Source: Methyloprofundus sp. (GTDB taxonomy: Bacteria; Pseudomonadota; Gammaproteobacteria; Methylococcales; Methylomonadaceae). From it: 64,000 bases of DNA. The position numbers were made by a program, and so were the translations under genes. Under the pieces are notes generated by a model that saw only the letters and a list, made by a program, of their open reading frames with translations, was not told where the DNA came from and did no database searches. The stretch spans positions 186,001 to 250,000 of the forward strand of contig AP023240.1 in the NCBI GenBank assembly GCA_016592635.1, given 5' to 3'. Position 1 is the stretch's first letter; each line of letters starts with the position of its first letter. Positions 55,941 through 64,000 of this stretch are shown here, one piece after another.

Positions 55941-57425
55941 ATGCAAGTAAGAACAATTATGGTGCAGGGAACGACCTCAGATGCAGGCAAGAGTGCATTG
56001 GTCACGGGTTTATGTCGCTATTACCAGCAACAAGGTGAACGAGTTGCACCATTCAAACCGCAAAATATGGCATTAAATAGTGCGGTAACAGCTGATGGGG
56101 GGGAAATTGGTCGTGCACAAGCTGTGCAGGCTAAGGCTTGTAAAATAGCGCCACATACCGATATGAACCCCGTGTTATTGAAACCTAATTCTGATAAAAC
56201 TGCACAAGTTATTTTACAGGGTAAGGCGGTAAAAAATTTAGGGGCACAGGCTTTCCATGCTTATAAAAAGCAAGTAATGCCTGTTGTATTGGATTCTTTT
56301 CAGCGCTTGCAAACCCAATATCAGCGTATAGTGGTGGAAGGTGCAGGCAGCCCTGCGGAGATTAATCTGCGTAAAAATGATGTGGCAAATATGGGCTTTG
56401 CAGAGGCGGTGGATTGCCCTGTTATTTTGGTAGCTGATATTGATCGAGGCGGCGTATTTGCACATTTAATTGGTACTTTGGAATTACTAAGTGAGTCTGA
56501 ACAGCTGCGTGTCATAGGGTTTGTTATTAATCGCTTTAGAGGTGATCTTGCCATTTTGCAGCCTGGCATTGACTGGCTGGAGCAGCGTACCAGAAAGCCA
56601 GTCTTTGGGGTGTTGCCCTATTTGCATGATTTATATTTAGAGTCTGAAGATAGTATTGCTGTGCAGCAGGATGAGCCTGTTGAGAACGCTCTCAATGTTG
56701 TGGTGCCACGCTTACCAAGAATGAGTAATCATACTGATTTTGATGTGTTACGCTTGAATGCACAAGTCAATATTCAGTTTAGTCGCAGTCCTGATCAGGT
56801 ATCAAAAGCAGACTTGATTATTTTGCCAGGTAGTAAGTCGGTGCGTGATGATCTGAACTGGTTGCGTGAGCAAGGTTGGGAGGCGTTTATTCTGCGGCAT
56901 TTGCGCTATGGGGGGAAATTAATAGGCTTGTGTGGTGGTTACCAAATGTTGGGTAATATGATTCATGACCCTGATGGTATCGAAGGTGATTCTGGAGGTA
57001 GTCAAGGCTTAGGTGTATTGGACATGCAGACAACTTTGCAGGAAAATAAACAGCTCAGGCAAGTGTCTGCTCAGTTGTTAATGAGTGATGCTGTTGTGCA
57101 GGGCTATGAAATTCATGCAGGGGTATCTGAAGGAAAGGCATTATCACGGCCTGTACTTAGATTAGAAGATGGTAATGTAGAAGGTAGTATTTCAGCAGAT
57201 GAGCAAGTATTGGGAACCTATTTGCATGGTTTGTTTGATCAGCCAGAGGCGTGTATCAGTTTATTGCAGTGGGCGGGGGCAAAAAAATCTATAGCTGTTG
57301 ACTATAATGCGTTAAGTGAGCAAGGAATACAGCTTATGGCGGCTACGGTAGCGGAACATATGGATATGTCATTATTAGACACATGTTTGCAGGGCTATAT
57401 CGATAATAAAAAAAAGGCTCCATAA
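55941..57425 (+). CDS. cobQ: Adenosylcobyric acid synthase (glutamine-hydrolysing)
   Basis: This 494-residue amidotransferase adds amide groups at four positions of the corrin ring. The N-terminal domain has [22 protein letters not shown] (P-loop type) and [12 protein letters not shown]. The C-terminal glutaminase has [12 protein letters not shown] with its nucleophilic Cys near residue 331, and a His in YEIHAG with a later GTYLHGLFD. Its stop lies inside a terminator hairpin. The divergent neighbours belong to the same pathway. Confidence 0.95.
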   Translation: MQVRTIMVQGTTSDAGKSALVTGLCRYYQQQGERVAPFKPQNMALNSAVTADGGEIGRAQAVQAKACKIAPHTDMNPVLLKPNSDKTAQVILQGKAVKNLGAQAFHAYKKQVMPVVLDSFQRLQTQYQRIVVEGAGSPAEINLRKNDVANMGFAEAVDCPVILVADIDRGGVFAHLIGTLELLSESEQLRVIGFVINRFRGDLAILQPGIDWLEQRTRKPVFGVLPYLHDLYLESEDSIAVQQDEPVENALNVVVPRLPRMSNHTDFDVLRLNAQVNIQFSRSPDQVSKADLIILPGSKSVRDDLNWLREQGWEAFILRHLRYGGKLIGLCGGYQMLGNMIHDPDGIEGDSGGSQGLGVLDMQTTLQENKQLRQVSAQLLMSDAVVQGYEIHAGVSEGKALSRPVLRLEDGNVEGSISADEQVLGTYLHGLFDQPEACISLLQWAGAKKSIAVDYNALSEQGIQLMAATVAEHMDMSLLDTCLQGYIDNKKKAP

Positions 57426-57437
57426 GGAGCCTTTTTT
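57411..57437. terminator. Bidirectional terminator between cobQ and cspA
   Basis: AAAAAAGGCTCC and GGAGCCTTTTTT enclose ATAA, and the hairpin overlaps the cobQ stop codon. T-runs on both strands suit the convergent genes. Confidence 0.9.
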
Positions 57438-57454
57438 AGAATTGTCTTTGAGAT

Positions 57455-57658
57455 TTACTGTGTATTTACGTTGATGGCAGATAGGCCTTTTGGGCCATTT
57501 TCCACATCATAAGTAACAGTTTGGTTAGGCTCTAGTGTCTTAAACCCATCTCCCTGTATTACTGAATGATGTACAAATACATCATCCCCACCATCGGATT
57601 GTTCAATAAACCCAAAGCCTTTTGTGTTGTTAAACCACTTTACTGTGCCTGTTGCCAT
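57455..57658 (-). CDS. cspA: Cold-shock domain protein
   Basis: This 67-residue protein starts [20 protein letters not shown], with RNP1 KGFGFIE and RNP2 DVFVHHSVI. The ATG at 57658 follows AAGGAGA. It is a single-strand nucleic-acid chaperone; which of several cspA paralogues is not decidable. Confidence 0.93.
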   Translation of the reverse strand: MATGTVKWFNNTKGFGFIEQSDGGDDVFVHHSVIQGDGFKTLEPNQTVTYDVENGPKGLSAINVNTQ

Positions 57659-57993
57659 GGTAAATCTCCTTAAATAATAAAAATGTATGGCTTTAACAGA
57701 ATAACAATTGATAACAACTGAGTGGTGTCTCATGTTCAAGCACTGTTTTCTGATAGATGCATTCTACCGCTATTTTACTAAGGATGCTAATGGCTTAATA
57801 TATATTTTGGTGTTATCAAAGGATAATAATTGCATGCAGCTCTATATGTCCTTGAAGCTATGTATTATGAAACAGGGAGTAAATCGTAGGTGATTATCGC
57901 TATATAAAATCCGTTAGGTATGATCTTCTGCTTCGGGCTGGGAGTTTCATAAAACCGAAACTGGCTTTTTCTATCCAGTTTCGGTTCTTATTC
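57659..57993. other. Leader of the cold-shock gene and spacer to the caspase gene
   Basis: The region upstream of cspA probably includes a long 5' leader. No cold-box can be assigned with confidence. The far side holds the terminator at 57953-57986 and a 22-base motif at 57938-57959 that recurs at 59716-59737. Confidence 0.4.
57953..57986 (-). terminator. Terminator of the caspase-like lipoprotein gene
   Basis: AACCGAAACTGG / CCAGTTTCGGTT form a perfect 12-bp stem with a 10-base loop, followed on the minus strand by TTTTATG. It starts 8 bases past the stop at 57994. Confidence 0.8.
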
Positions 57994-59412
57994 TCAGTCT
58001 TGATTGATGTCCAAGTTGTCGCTACTTTCTTTTGGGGTGTTTTTTTTAGGGAGAATAATATCTTTGGGTTGTGTGTCTTCTGTAAGTTGTGCATTATCTT
58101 CAGGAGGCTTAGCTGGTGCTGGATCAGCTGCGATAGTATTTTTCTGTTTTATGCTATTTTTTTGCCTTGAAAAATAAAAGTTACCAGTAAATGATGACTC
58201 CATCCACGGGGTTTGTTTGTTTTTAGATTCTTCTTGTACATTTTTTGATACTTGCTTCATAACGGACTCAATTGTCTGATCTTGAGTCGTAATGTGCTGG
58301 AGTAAATGCTTGGAAAATAAACCATTTCTACCAGTACCATCGGCTGCGACAGAACCTGGGCTGGTAGAGTAAATAATAATGCTCCCACTTGGGCTGGTAA
58401 CTCTTGCAAGGCCACGCGTACTAGAGCGTGAGCTTTTTGCTAATGGGTTGTCGCGACATGCATCAAGTAACACAATGTTCAAGCCCGTTTGTGCATCACG
58501 CATTTCATCAAGTACTTGTGCTAAATTGAGTGCTTTATATTTTACATCACGCTCTTCTTCAATGTTTGCGCCAACAGGGATCAAGAAATTGCTGCCGTTA
58601 ACTTGTACGCCATGACCAGCATAATAAAATAAACCAACTCCGCCATTAGCGAGTTCTCTGCCAAAACTCAAAAGAGCGGTATCCATTTTCTTTTGATCGG
58701 CATCTATTTCCAGAATCACAACAAACCCTAAGTCTCTAAGTACTTTGGCAATATCAGTTGCATCATTTTGAGGGTTTTTTAAGTAGCCAACTTTATAATT
58801 ACTATTACCTATGACCAGTGCGACTCTTTTTTTATCCTGGAAGTCATCGTTAATAATGGGGGCAACTAGGGTGCGTGTGTTTGGTGTGTTTGGTGGGGGG
58901 GCAATAGGTTCTGGAGTGTTGTATTTTTCTATAATATCTAATACATCAGGATCTTGTAAAAAATGTTGCATTAATACGTGCAAATTAGATTTATGCGAAA
59001 GTTTGTCTCTCAGTAAGCCGCTACTAATTTTGGAGCGAAAAAGTTTTTCTAATAAAACTTCATTAGTTAATGTATCTTTGATAATAAAGGTGATTTTATT
59101 CTGTCCCCATATTCGGTGAATTTTTCCAGATATTGCAATATCACTTTTTTTGACTTGGTAGCCTGCAGCAATAAGCTCTTCCTTTAGCGTATCTTTAACG
59201 ATGGTAACAATCGGCTCAAGGTAGGAAAGATTGGATTTAATTTTATTGGGGTCAGTAAAGCCCATTTCATTGGAGAAGCGGCCTACTTGTATTTCCTGCC
59301 CATCTGCTACCTGCAATGTTGCTGTAGCTGTTTCACGTGCTCGATGACTAGAACACCCTAATAGGCTAATAAGCAGAGTTATTACGGTGAGTTTTTTAAT
59401 TAAGTTGTGCAT
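57994..59412 (-). CDS. Caspase-fold (peptidase C14) lipoprotein
   Basis: This 472-residue protein has a lipobox LLGC (Cys20), an N-terminal domain (20-165) that resembles outer-membrane assembly lipoproteins, and then a caspase-like p20 domain (195-400). The catalytic His267 is in FYYAGHGVQ and Cys319 in LLDACRDNP. The tail, about 410-472, is Pro, Lys and Asp rich. Metacaspase-type domains usually cut after basic residues. A lipid-anchored caspase-fold protein would face the periplasm or the surface. Its substrate is unknown. Confidence 0.88.
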   Translation of the reverse strand: MHNLIKKLTVITLLISLLGCSSHRARETATATLQVADGQEIQVGRFSNEMGFTDPNKIKSNLSYLEPIVTIVKDTLKEELIAAGYQVKKSDIAISGKIHRIWGQNKITFIIKDTLTNEVLLEKLFRSKISSGLLRDKLSHKSNLHVLMQHFLQDPDVLDIIEKYNTPEPIAPPPNTPNTRTLVAPIINDDFQDKKRVALVIGNSNYKVGYLKNPQNDATDIAKVLRDLGFVVILEIDADQKKMDTALLSFGRELANGGVGLFYYAGHGVQVNGSNFLIPVGANIEEERDVKYKALNLAQVLDEMRDAQTGLNIVLLDACRDNPLAKSSRSSTRGLARVTSPSGSIIIYSTSPGSVAADGTGRNGLFSKHLLQHITTQDQTIESVMKQVSKNVQEESKNKQTPWMESSFTGNFYFSRQKNSIKQKNTIAADPAPAKPPEDNAQLTEDTQPKDIILPKKNTPKESSDNLDINQD

Positions 59413-59776
59413 AATAATTAATATTAAACAAAAGTGTGAAAAATTATATTAATGTGATCGTTCGCCCCGCCCCCTTAGAATGAGTTTAACTATTTGCGTA
59501 GGATGGGTAGAATATCTTTTTGCGATTCGTGAGAGCACACTAGTGAAACTTATCATTGTCGTGTGAGGGTGATGGGTTTCACTGTATGCTTAAAAACAGG
59601 TGTTTTGTTCTAGCCACCCTATGTATATTGCATTGAGGGGCTGAGCATTTACATATTAACTGGTGCCTTATCCTTAATAGATAAGTTATCGAAATTATTT
59701 TGTACGCGTTTCTAAGGGCTGGGGGCTTTATAAAACCCTCAACCCTAATTGTAGCTATTAAAACTATTGCTTGGGG
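59413..59776. other. Intergenic spacer
   Basis: About 360 bases between the two lipoprotein genes. Apart from the motif GGGCTGGGGGCTTTATAAAA at 59716-59735, which matches 57938-57957, I see no gene or strong signal. Confidence 0.4.
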
Positions 59777-60160
59777 TTATCGACTGATGTCTGCTGCTCC
59801 TGCAGAGAGAGAGTCACCTACGTCACCTTCAATTGTCCATGACTCCCAGCCAAACAGGATAACACTCCAAGAGGTGCGGTATAGAACGGCGCTAGTCATA
59901 AAGTCTCCACCACCAGCTTCTAAGCATCTGTCTACTGCTTCTTCTAAATTAGGTGCAGAACCAAAAGGGATAAATAAAAGTGAGAATCGGCCATCTTTTC
60001 CTTCAACATTACGAGTGAAATCAACTTTTTTGAGATCAACACGACTAATTTCCATGTTTTTTGTGGATAAAACTGTAAAGCTACCTTGACGGGAGGTGCA
60101 TGCACTACTGAGCATCCCTAAAACCATGATACTTATTATTGAAATTATTTTTTTGTTCAT
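59777..60160 (-). CDS. Small lipoprotein, unknown function
   Basis: This 127-residue protein has a lipobox SSAC (Cys21) and a short mature part with GSFTVLSTKNMEISRVDL, IPFGSAPNLEEAVDRCLEAGGGDFM and a C-terminal WSVILFGWESWTIEG. The pattern (strand, LSTKN, helix, strand) is shared with small envelope lipoproteins of unknown role. It stands between the caspase-like gene and mltF and is transcribed in the same direction. Confidence 0.7.
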   Translation of the reverse strand: MNKKIISIISIMVLGMLSSACTSRQGSFTVLSTKNMEISRVDLKKVDFTRNVEGKDGRFSLLFIPFGSAPNLEEAVDRCLEAGGGDFMTSAVLYRTSWSVILFGWESWTIEGDVGDSLSAGAADISR

Positions 60161-60417
60161 AGTTATTCCTCTTAGAAATTAAAATGGATGGTCGATTATA
60201 TGATGCAATTTTAGTTATACCTGTTATCGAGCCAGCAAATCAAATAAGTTTTTTGAAAAAATGCATAATAAATTTAATATAAAAACGTTTATCACCATAG
60301 ATTATTGCTGAAATGTCGGTGTGTGGCAAATGCTATTTCTAGGCAAAATTTATGGCCTTGCGTTATTTTTAGTTTAGGCGTATGTGGCTAGAGTAATTGT
60401 GTTTTCTGAAAAATGCA

Positions 60418-62058
60418 TTAATTGAGTTTTGGTGAGTTCCTGCTTTTGAGTAAGAGAGGCATGGCACTTGCTTCTTCTTGCTCTTTATTGCTGGTATACC
60501 AGGTGAGTAGATCTAAATAACTGCGGATATTACCAACGTAAATGACAGGCTCAGCCCCTCGTGCATAGCCATGTTTTGCTTTTGAGAACCACTCTTTTTT
60601 ACTTAATAAAGGTAGTGACTGCTTAACATCTATCCATTTGTCGGGATTTTTACCAAGCTTTTGGGTAATAATGCGCGCATCTTCTAAGTGACCAAAGCCT
60701 ACATTATAGGAAGCTAGGGCAAACCAAGTGCGGTCTGGCTCAGGAATTCGAGCGGGAATTTTTTTAAGTCGCTGTTTGAAGTATCGTGCGCCGCCAAAAA
60801 TGCTTTCTTTTGGGTCAATTCTATTTTTGATGCCTAACTGGTCAGCGGTCGCTTTAGTAAGCATCATCAATCCCTTTACCCAAGTGGGGGATACTGCATG
60901 CTCGTTCCAATGTGATTCTTGATAGCTGATTGCTGCTAATAAGCGCCAATCCAAATTGAATTTTGTGGCTGCGGCTGTAAATAATTCTTGATATTGTGGT
61001 AGGCGGCTTTGTAAGTGTAGGTGGAAGGTGCAATGCCCTACATATTTTATATTACGGGTATGTCCATAGTGACGTTCAAGTAACTGTTCCAGCGTTTTGT
61101 TTTTTTTAATTTTGGCAAAAAATGCCTTGGCTTCATTGTATACGCTTAGATCATTAGATTTTTTAAAGGCCCAAGCTAGTTGTCGTGGAGAGCTAATATT
61201 AAAAGCAACATTTAATTTTGGGTAAAAGCGGCGGATGAGAGTGATTTGGTTGGAGTCGGCTATAGTGTAATCAATTAAACGCTCATTGACTAAATACAGT
61301 AGCTCGTCAGTATCTAACAATTCATTAGTTAGCCATTGTAGTTGTGGATTTTTTTGTTGTAATAGTAATAGTGTTTCTGCGTGACTAGTATCTTTTACTA
61401 TTTCTAAAATGCCATTGACTAGATCTTTGGGGCGTTTAGGGCGTTTAGTGCCTGTGCGATAAATGACTTGTTCGGTAATTTCATGGTACGGCGGGGTGAA
61501 GAGAAATTGTTGCTGGCGTTCTTTAGTAATGGTTAAGCCAGCGGCGGCAAAATCAGCTTTACTTGCTTGAGTTTTTTGTAAAATCTCTGCAAAGGTTGTG
61601 GGGATGATGAATTTGGTTTCAACATTTAAATGTTGAGCAAAAAGTCGTACTAGGTCATATTCTAATCCCGATAAACCTTCTGAGGATTCATAATAAGTAG
61701 TTGGGTCATAACGAGTTAAAACGGTTAGGATTTTGGTTGCTTTAATACGCTCAAGTTGACTGTTGTAGTGAGGTACTGCTGGTTGTTGCGGTGCAGGCTT
61801 TTTGGTTTGTTGGGGAGGTGTGGGTGTGGTTTGTGTCTGCATATCACAGCCACTAAGTGAGGCAAGGAGAAATATTAACAAAAAAATCACTTTAAACTTT
61901 GCTAGTGAAATAACAGCTAATTGTATGTTTGCAGTGAATGTGGGCTTATATTGTATTTTGAGCGGTAGAGCATTGCTGGCAACAAAGTTAGCGAGCCGCA
62001 AACTGGTACTTAAGGGCGACAACCCTTCTTGGTACAAGAAAAGTTGCCGCAAACTCAA
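60418..62058 (-). CDS. mltF: Membrane-bound lytic murein transglycosylase F
   Basis: The protein has a lipobox LSGC (Cys70), then an extracellular solute-binding (SBP_bac_3) domain with TVLTRYDPTTYYESSEGLSGLEYDL, and a C-terminal SLT domain with the catalytic Glu in AISYQESHWNEHA. The usual SPTGVRG reads SPTWVKG here. The frame is open from TTG at 62058, but the first 55 residues have no signal character. A GTG at 61890 gives a signal peptide that reads VIFLLIFLLASLSGC. The true start is therefore uncertain. It cleaves peptidoglycan at the outer membrane. Confidence 0.88.
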   Translation of the reverse strand: MSLRQLFLYQEGLSPLSTSLRLANFVASNALPLKIQYKPTFTANIQLAVISLAKFKVIFLLIFLLASLSGCDMQTQTTPTPPQQTKKPAPQQPAVPHYNSQLERIKATKILTVLTRYDPTTYYESSEGLSGLEYDLVRLFAQHLNVETKFIIPTTFAEILQKTQASKADFAAAGLTITKERQQQFLFTPPYHEITEQVIYRTGTKRPKRPKDLVNGILEIVKDTSHAETLLLLQQKNPQLQWLTNELLDTDELLYLVNERLIDYTIADSNQITLIRRFYPKLNVAFNISSPRQLAWAFKKSNDLSVYNEAKAFFAKIKKNKTLEQLLERHYGHTRNIKYVGHCTFHLHLQSRLPQYQELFTAAATKFNLDWRLLAAISYQESHWNEHAVSPTWVKGLMMLTKATADQLGIKNRIDPKESIFGGARYFKQRLKKIPARIPEPDRTWFALASYNVGFGHLEDARIITQKLGKNPDKWIDVKQSLPLLSKKEWFSKAKHGYARGAEPVIYVGNIRSYLDLLTWYTSNKEQEEASAMPLLLKSRNSPKLN

Positions 62059-62059
62059 T

Positions 62060-63685
62060 TTAGCGGATTTTTTTGTAATGGCTGATTAGACCATTTGTAG
62101 AGCAATCATGAGCCGTTACTGGGTCATTGTGATGCAGTTGCGGTAAAATTTTTCTAGCGAGTACTTTACCTAATTCAACCCCCATTTGGTCATAGCTATT
62201 GATATTCCATATTTTGCCTTGCACAAAGATTTTGTGTTCATAAAATGCAATTAATGTTCCCAATTTGTGAGGGGTTAGCTTTTTAAACAAAAATGAATTA
62301 GTAGGCCTATTACCTGAGAATACTTTAGCTGCAATTAAGTTTTCATCAGCATCAGCACCAATATCAGCTTTAACTTCAGCAGAATTTTTGCCTTTCATGA
62401 GTGCTTCTGTTTGTGCTAGAAAGTTAGAGATTAAAATATCATGGTGTTCGGGTAAGTCATAGTGACTTTGTGCTGGTGCCAAGAAATCACACGGAATGAG
62501 TTTGGTTCCTTGATGGATAAGCTGATAAAAAGCATGCTGGCCGTTGGTGCCTGGCTGCCCCCAAATAATAGGGCCAGTACTGTAATCAGTTGCCTGGCCA
62601 TTTATATCGACACTTTTACCGTTACTTTCCATATCACCTTGTTGAAAATAGTCTGCAAAAAATTGCATGCTATGATCATAAGGCAACATTGCATGTGAGT
62701 CTGCATCGAAGAAGTTATTGTACCAAATGCCTAATAAACCCATGATGACAGGGATGTTTTCTGCAAAATCTGTATTTTGGAAGTGTTGGTCGGCTTCGTG
62801 TGCACCTGCAAGTAGTTGTTCGAAATTATCCATACCTAAATATAAAGCAATAGACAAGCCAATTGATGACCAAAGTGAATAGCGACCCCCGACCCAGTCC
62901 CAAAACTCAAACATATTGTTTGGGTCGATACCAAATTCGGCAACATTAGTTTTATGGGTTGATAAGGCAACAAAGTGTTTCGCCGTTGCAGATTTATCAT
63001 GTGCTGCATCCAGTAACCATGCACGTGCAGATTGTGCATTAGTCATGGTTTCATGGGTGCTAAATGTTTTAGATGCAATGAGGAATAAAGTGGTTTCTGG
63101 AGATACCTTGTTTAAGGTTTCTACTAAGTCTGCTTGATCAATATTAGAAACATAGTGGACATTCAGGCCTTCAATTGCATAAGGTGTCAATGCTTTAGTA
63201 ACCATTTTAGGCCCCAGATCAGAGCCTCCGATACCAATATTGACAATGTCGGTAATGCGTTTGCCCGAATAGCCTTTCCAAGTGCCTGAGTGTATTTGTT
63301 CACAAAAATCACGCATTTTATGCAAGGCATGATTAATTTGGGGCATCACATCAATTCCATCCACTAATACTGGGTGGTTGTCGCGGTTTCTTAGTGCGGT
63401 ATGTAGTACGGCGCGACCTTCGGTATTATTGATACGCTTCCCACTAAACATGTCGTCAATTTTTTCTTTTAGTTGACATGAGTTTGCCAAATCTAATAGC
63501 AAAGGTAGGGTTTTATCTGTTATTCTATTTTTTGAGTAATCGAATAACAAATCACCAAAGGTAGTGGAGTAGTTTGCAAAGCGGTTAGGTTCGGATGTAA
63601 ATAAGTCTCTGATGTGTAGTTGATTGACATGTTGTTGGTGCTCCTTTAAAGCCAACCATTCTGGAGAGTTAGTTAGGTGAGACAT
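62060..63685 (-). CDS. pgi: Glucose-6-phosphate isomerase
   Basis: This 541-residue enzyme interconverts glucose-6-phosphate and fructose-6-phosphate. It contains the conserved [55 protein letters not shown] and [20 protein letters not shown], with the family Glu in [15 protein letters not shown] context. The ATG at 63685 with AAGG upstream gives the usual N-terminus; a longer frame to 63805 looks spurious. Confidence 0.96.
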   Translation of the reverse strand: MSHLTNSPEWLALKEHQQHVNQLHIRDLFTSEPNRFANYSTTFGDLLFDYSKNRITDKTLPLLLDLANSCQLKEKIDDMFSGKRINNTEGRAVLHTALRNRDNHPVLVDGIDVMPQINHALHKMRDFCEQIHSGTWKGYSGKRITDIVNIGIGGSDLGPKMVTKALTPYAIEGLNVHYVSNIDQADLVETLNKVSPETTLFLIASKTFSTHETMTNAQSARAWLLDAAHDKSATAKHFVALSTHKTNVAEFGIDPNNMFEFWDWVGGRYSLWSSIGLSIALYLGMDNFEQLLAGAHEADQHFQNTDFAENIPVIMGLLGIWYNNFFDADSHAMLPYDHSMQFFADYFQQGDMESNGKSVDINGQATDYSTGPIIWGQPGTNGQHAFYQLIHQGTKLIPCDFLAPAQSHYDLPEHHDILISNFLAQTEALMKGKNSAEVKADIGADADENLIAAKVFSGNRPTNSFLFKKLTPHKLGTLIAFYEHKIFVQGKIWNINSYDQMGVELGKVLARKILPQLHHNDPVTAHDCSTNGLISHYKKIR

Positions 63686-63832
63686 GTATTGAACCTTAGG
63701 TTGCGTTATTATAATTGTGAATATGCGAAATTTTACGAAAACCGGAGCGGGATAGCAATAGCAATATAAGAAAATTCTGATATAATGGTTTTGCATTATT
63801 GGCAAAATGTATAGCTATTCTATCTTTGTTAG

Positions 63833-63849
63833 ACTCTATATGATAGAGT
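63833..63849. promoter_or_regulatory. Short dyad in the pgi divergent region
   Basis: ACTCTAT-ATG-ATAGAGT is a perfect 7-bp dyad between pgi and the divergent gene at 63934. It may be an operator or a small hairpin. Confidence 0.3.
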
Positions 63850-63933
63850 TTCCTGATGTTTTTAATGTTCGTTCAGTCAATTTCGCAACAAAAACATTTT
63901 AAAAATTATAAAAAATAAAAAGAGGAAGAATTT

Positions 63934-64000
63934 ATGACACACAGCATAATAAGAAAAAGTTTTTTAGCATTGTTAGCGATGCTATTTTCTGCATCTATCT
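63934..64000 (+). CDS. Start of an exported protein gene (cut by window edge)
   Basis: The ATG at 63934 follows AGAGGAAG and opens MTHSIIRKSFLALLAMLFSASI, a signal peptide. Only 22 codons are in the window, so the product cannot be named. Confidence 0.6.
   Translation, partial: MTHSIIRKSFLALLAMLFSASI

Overview
The window is a chromosomal segment of an AT-rich gammaproteobacterium. The block thrS-infC-rpmI-rplT-pheS-pheT-ihfA-merR-tRNA-Pro is the classic gammaproteobacterial order, and ilvB-ilvH-ilvC, pgi, mltF, fxsA and dsbD fit the same class. A histidine kinase/LuxR regulator pair beside an MxaD-like SRPBCC protein and a DUF3280-type protein is an arrangement I associate with methylotrophs, so a methanotroph-type (Methylococcales-like) host is my inference; no methane or methanol oxidation gene is present to prove it.

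Layout. 1-5 kb: truncated dsbD, fxsA, an FRG-domain gene, a UPF0175/DUF3368 toxin-antitoxin pair and a DUF945 protein. 5-9 kb: ilvBHC on the minus strand and a small exported protein. 9.2-9.9 kb: transposase scars (IS1-like, IS630-like). 9.9-16.7 kb: HI0933 flavoprotein, retropepsin-like protease, a HelD-like helicase with topoisomerase zinc ribbons, and an ABC-2 permease/ATPase pair. 16.7-26.6 kb is an accessory region. It holds a twin-ATPase operon behind three 20-bp palindromes spaced exactly 27 bp, a VF530-type protein, a PIN toxin-antitoxin pair, an IS66-like MITE with an 8-bp target duplication, a broken copy of a GNAT gene, and a TetR regulon that an ISNCY-type insertion cut between ribosome-binding site and start codon. 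The intact GNAT gene follows. 26.7-35.3 kb: thioesterase, two-component system, MxaD-like and DUF3280 genes, a secreted M35 metalloprotease with four PPC repeats beside a lipoprotein related to its N-terminal domain, an outer-membrane barrel and a GFA protein.

35.4-43.8 kb is a fatty-acid oxidation operon: acyltransferase-hydrolase fusion, thiolase, hydroxyacyl-CoA dehydrogenase/enoyl-CoA hydratase, FadE. A 144-bp MITE with a 9-bp target duplication splits its first gene. 44-51.6 kb is the translation operon, with a promoter, a leader terminator before thrS and an AUC start for infC. 51.8-53.7 kb is a decayed insertion-sequence cluster that truncates an exported protein gene. 54-57.4 kb carries late cobalamin synthesis genes arranged divergently. 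57.4-64 kb holds a cold-shock protein, a caspase-fold lipoprotein, a small lipoprotein, mltF, pgi and the start of an exported protein.

Mobile-element activity is the strongest theme: at least three MITE families, one intact IS, several IS remnants, and two cases where the pre-insertion sequence can be rebuilt exactly. The least explained functional unit is the twin-ATPase operon at 16.77-20.12 kb.
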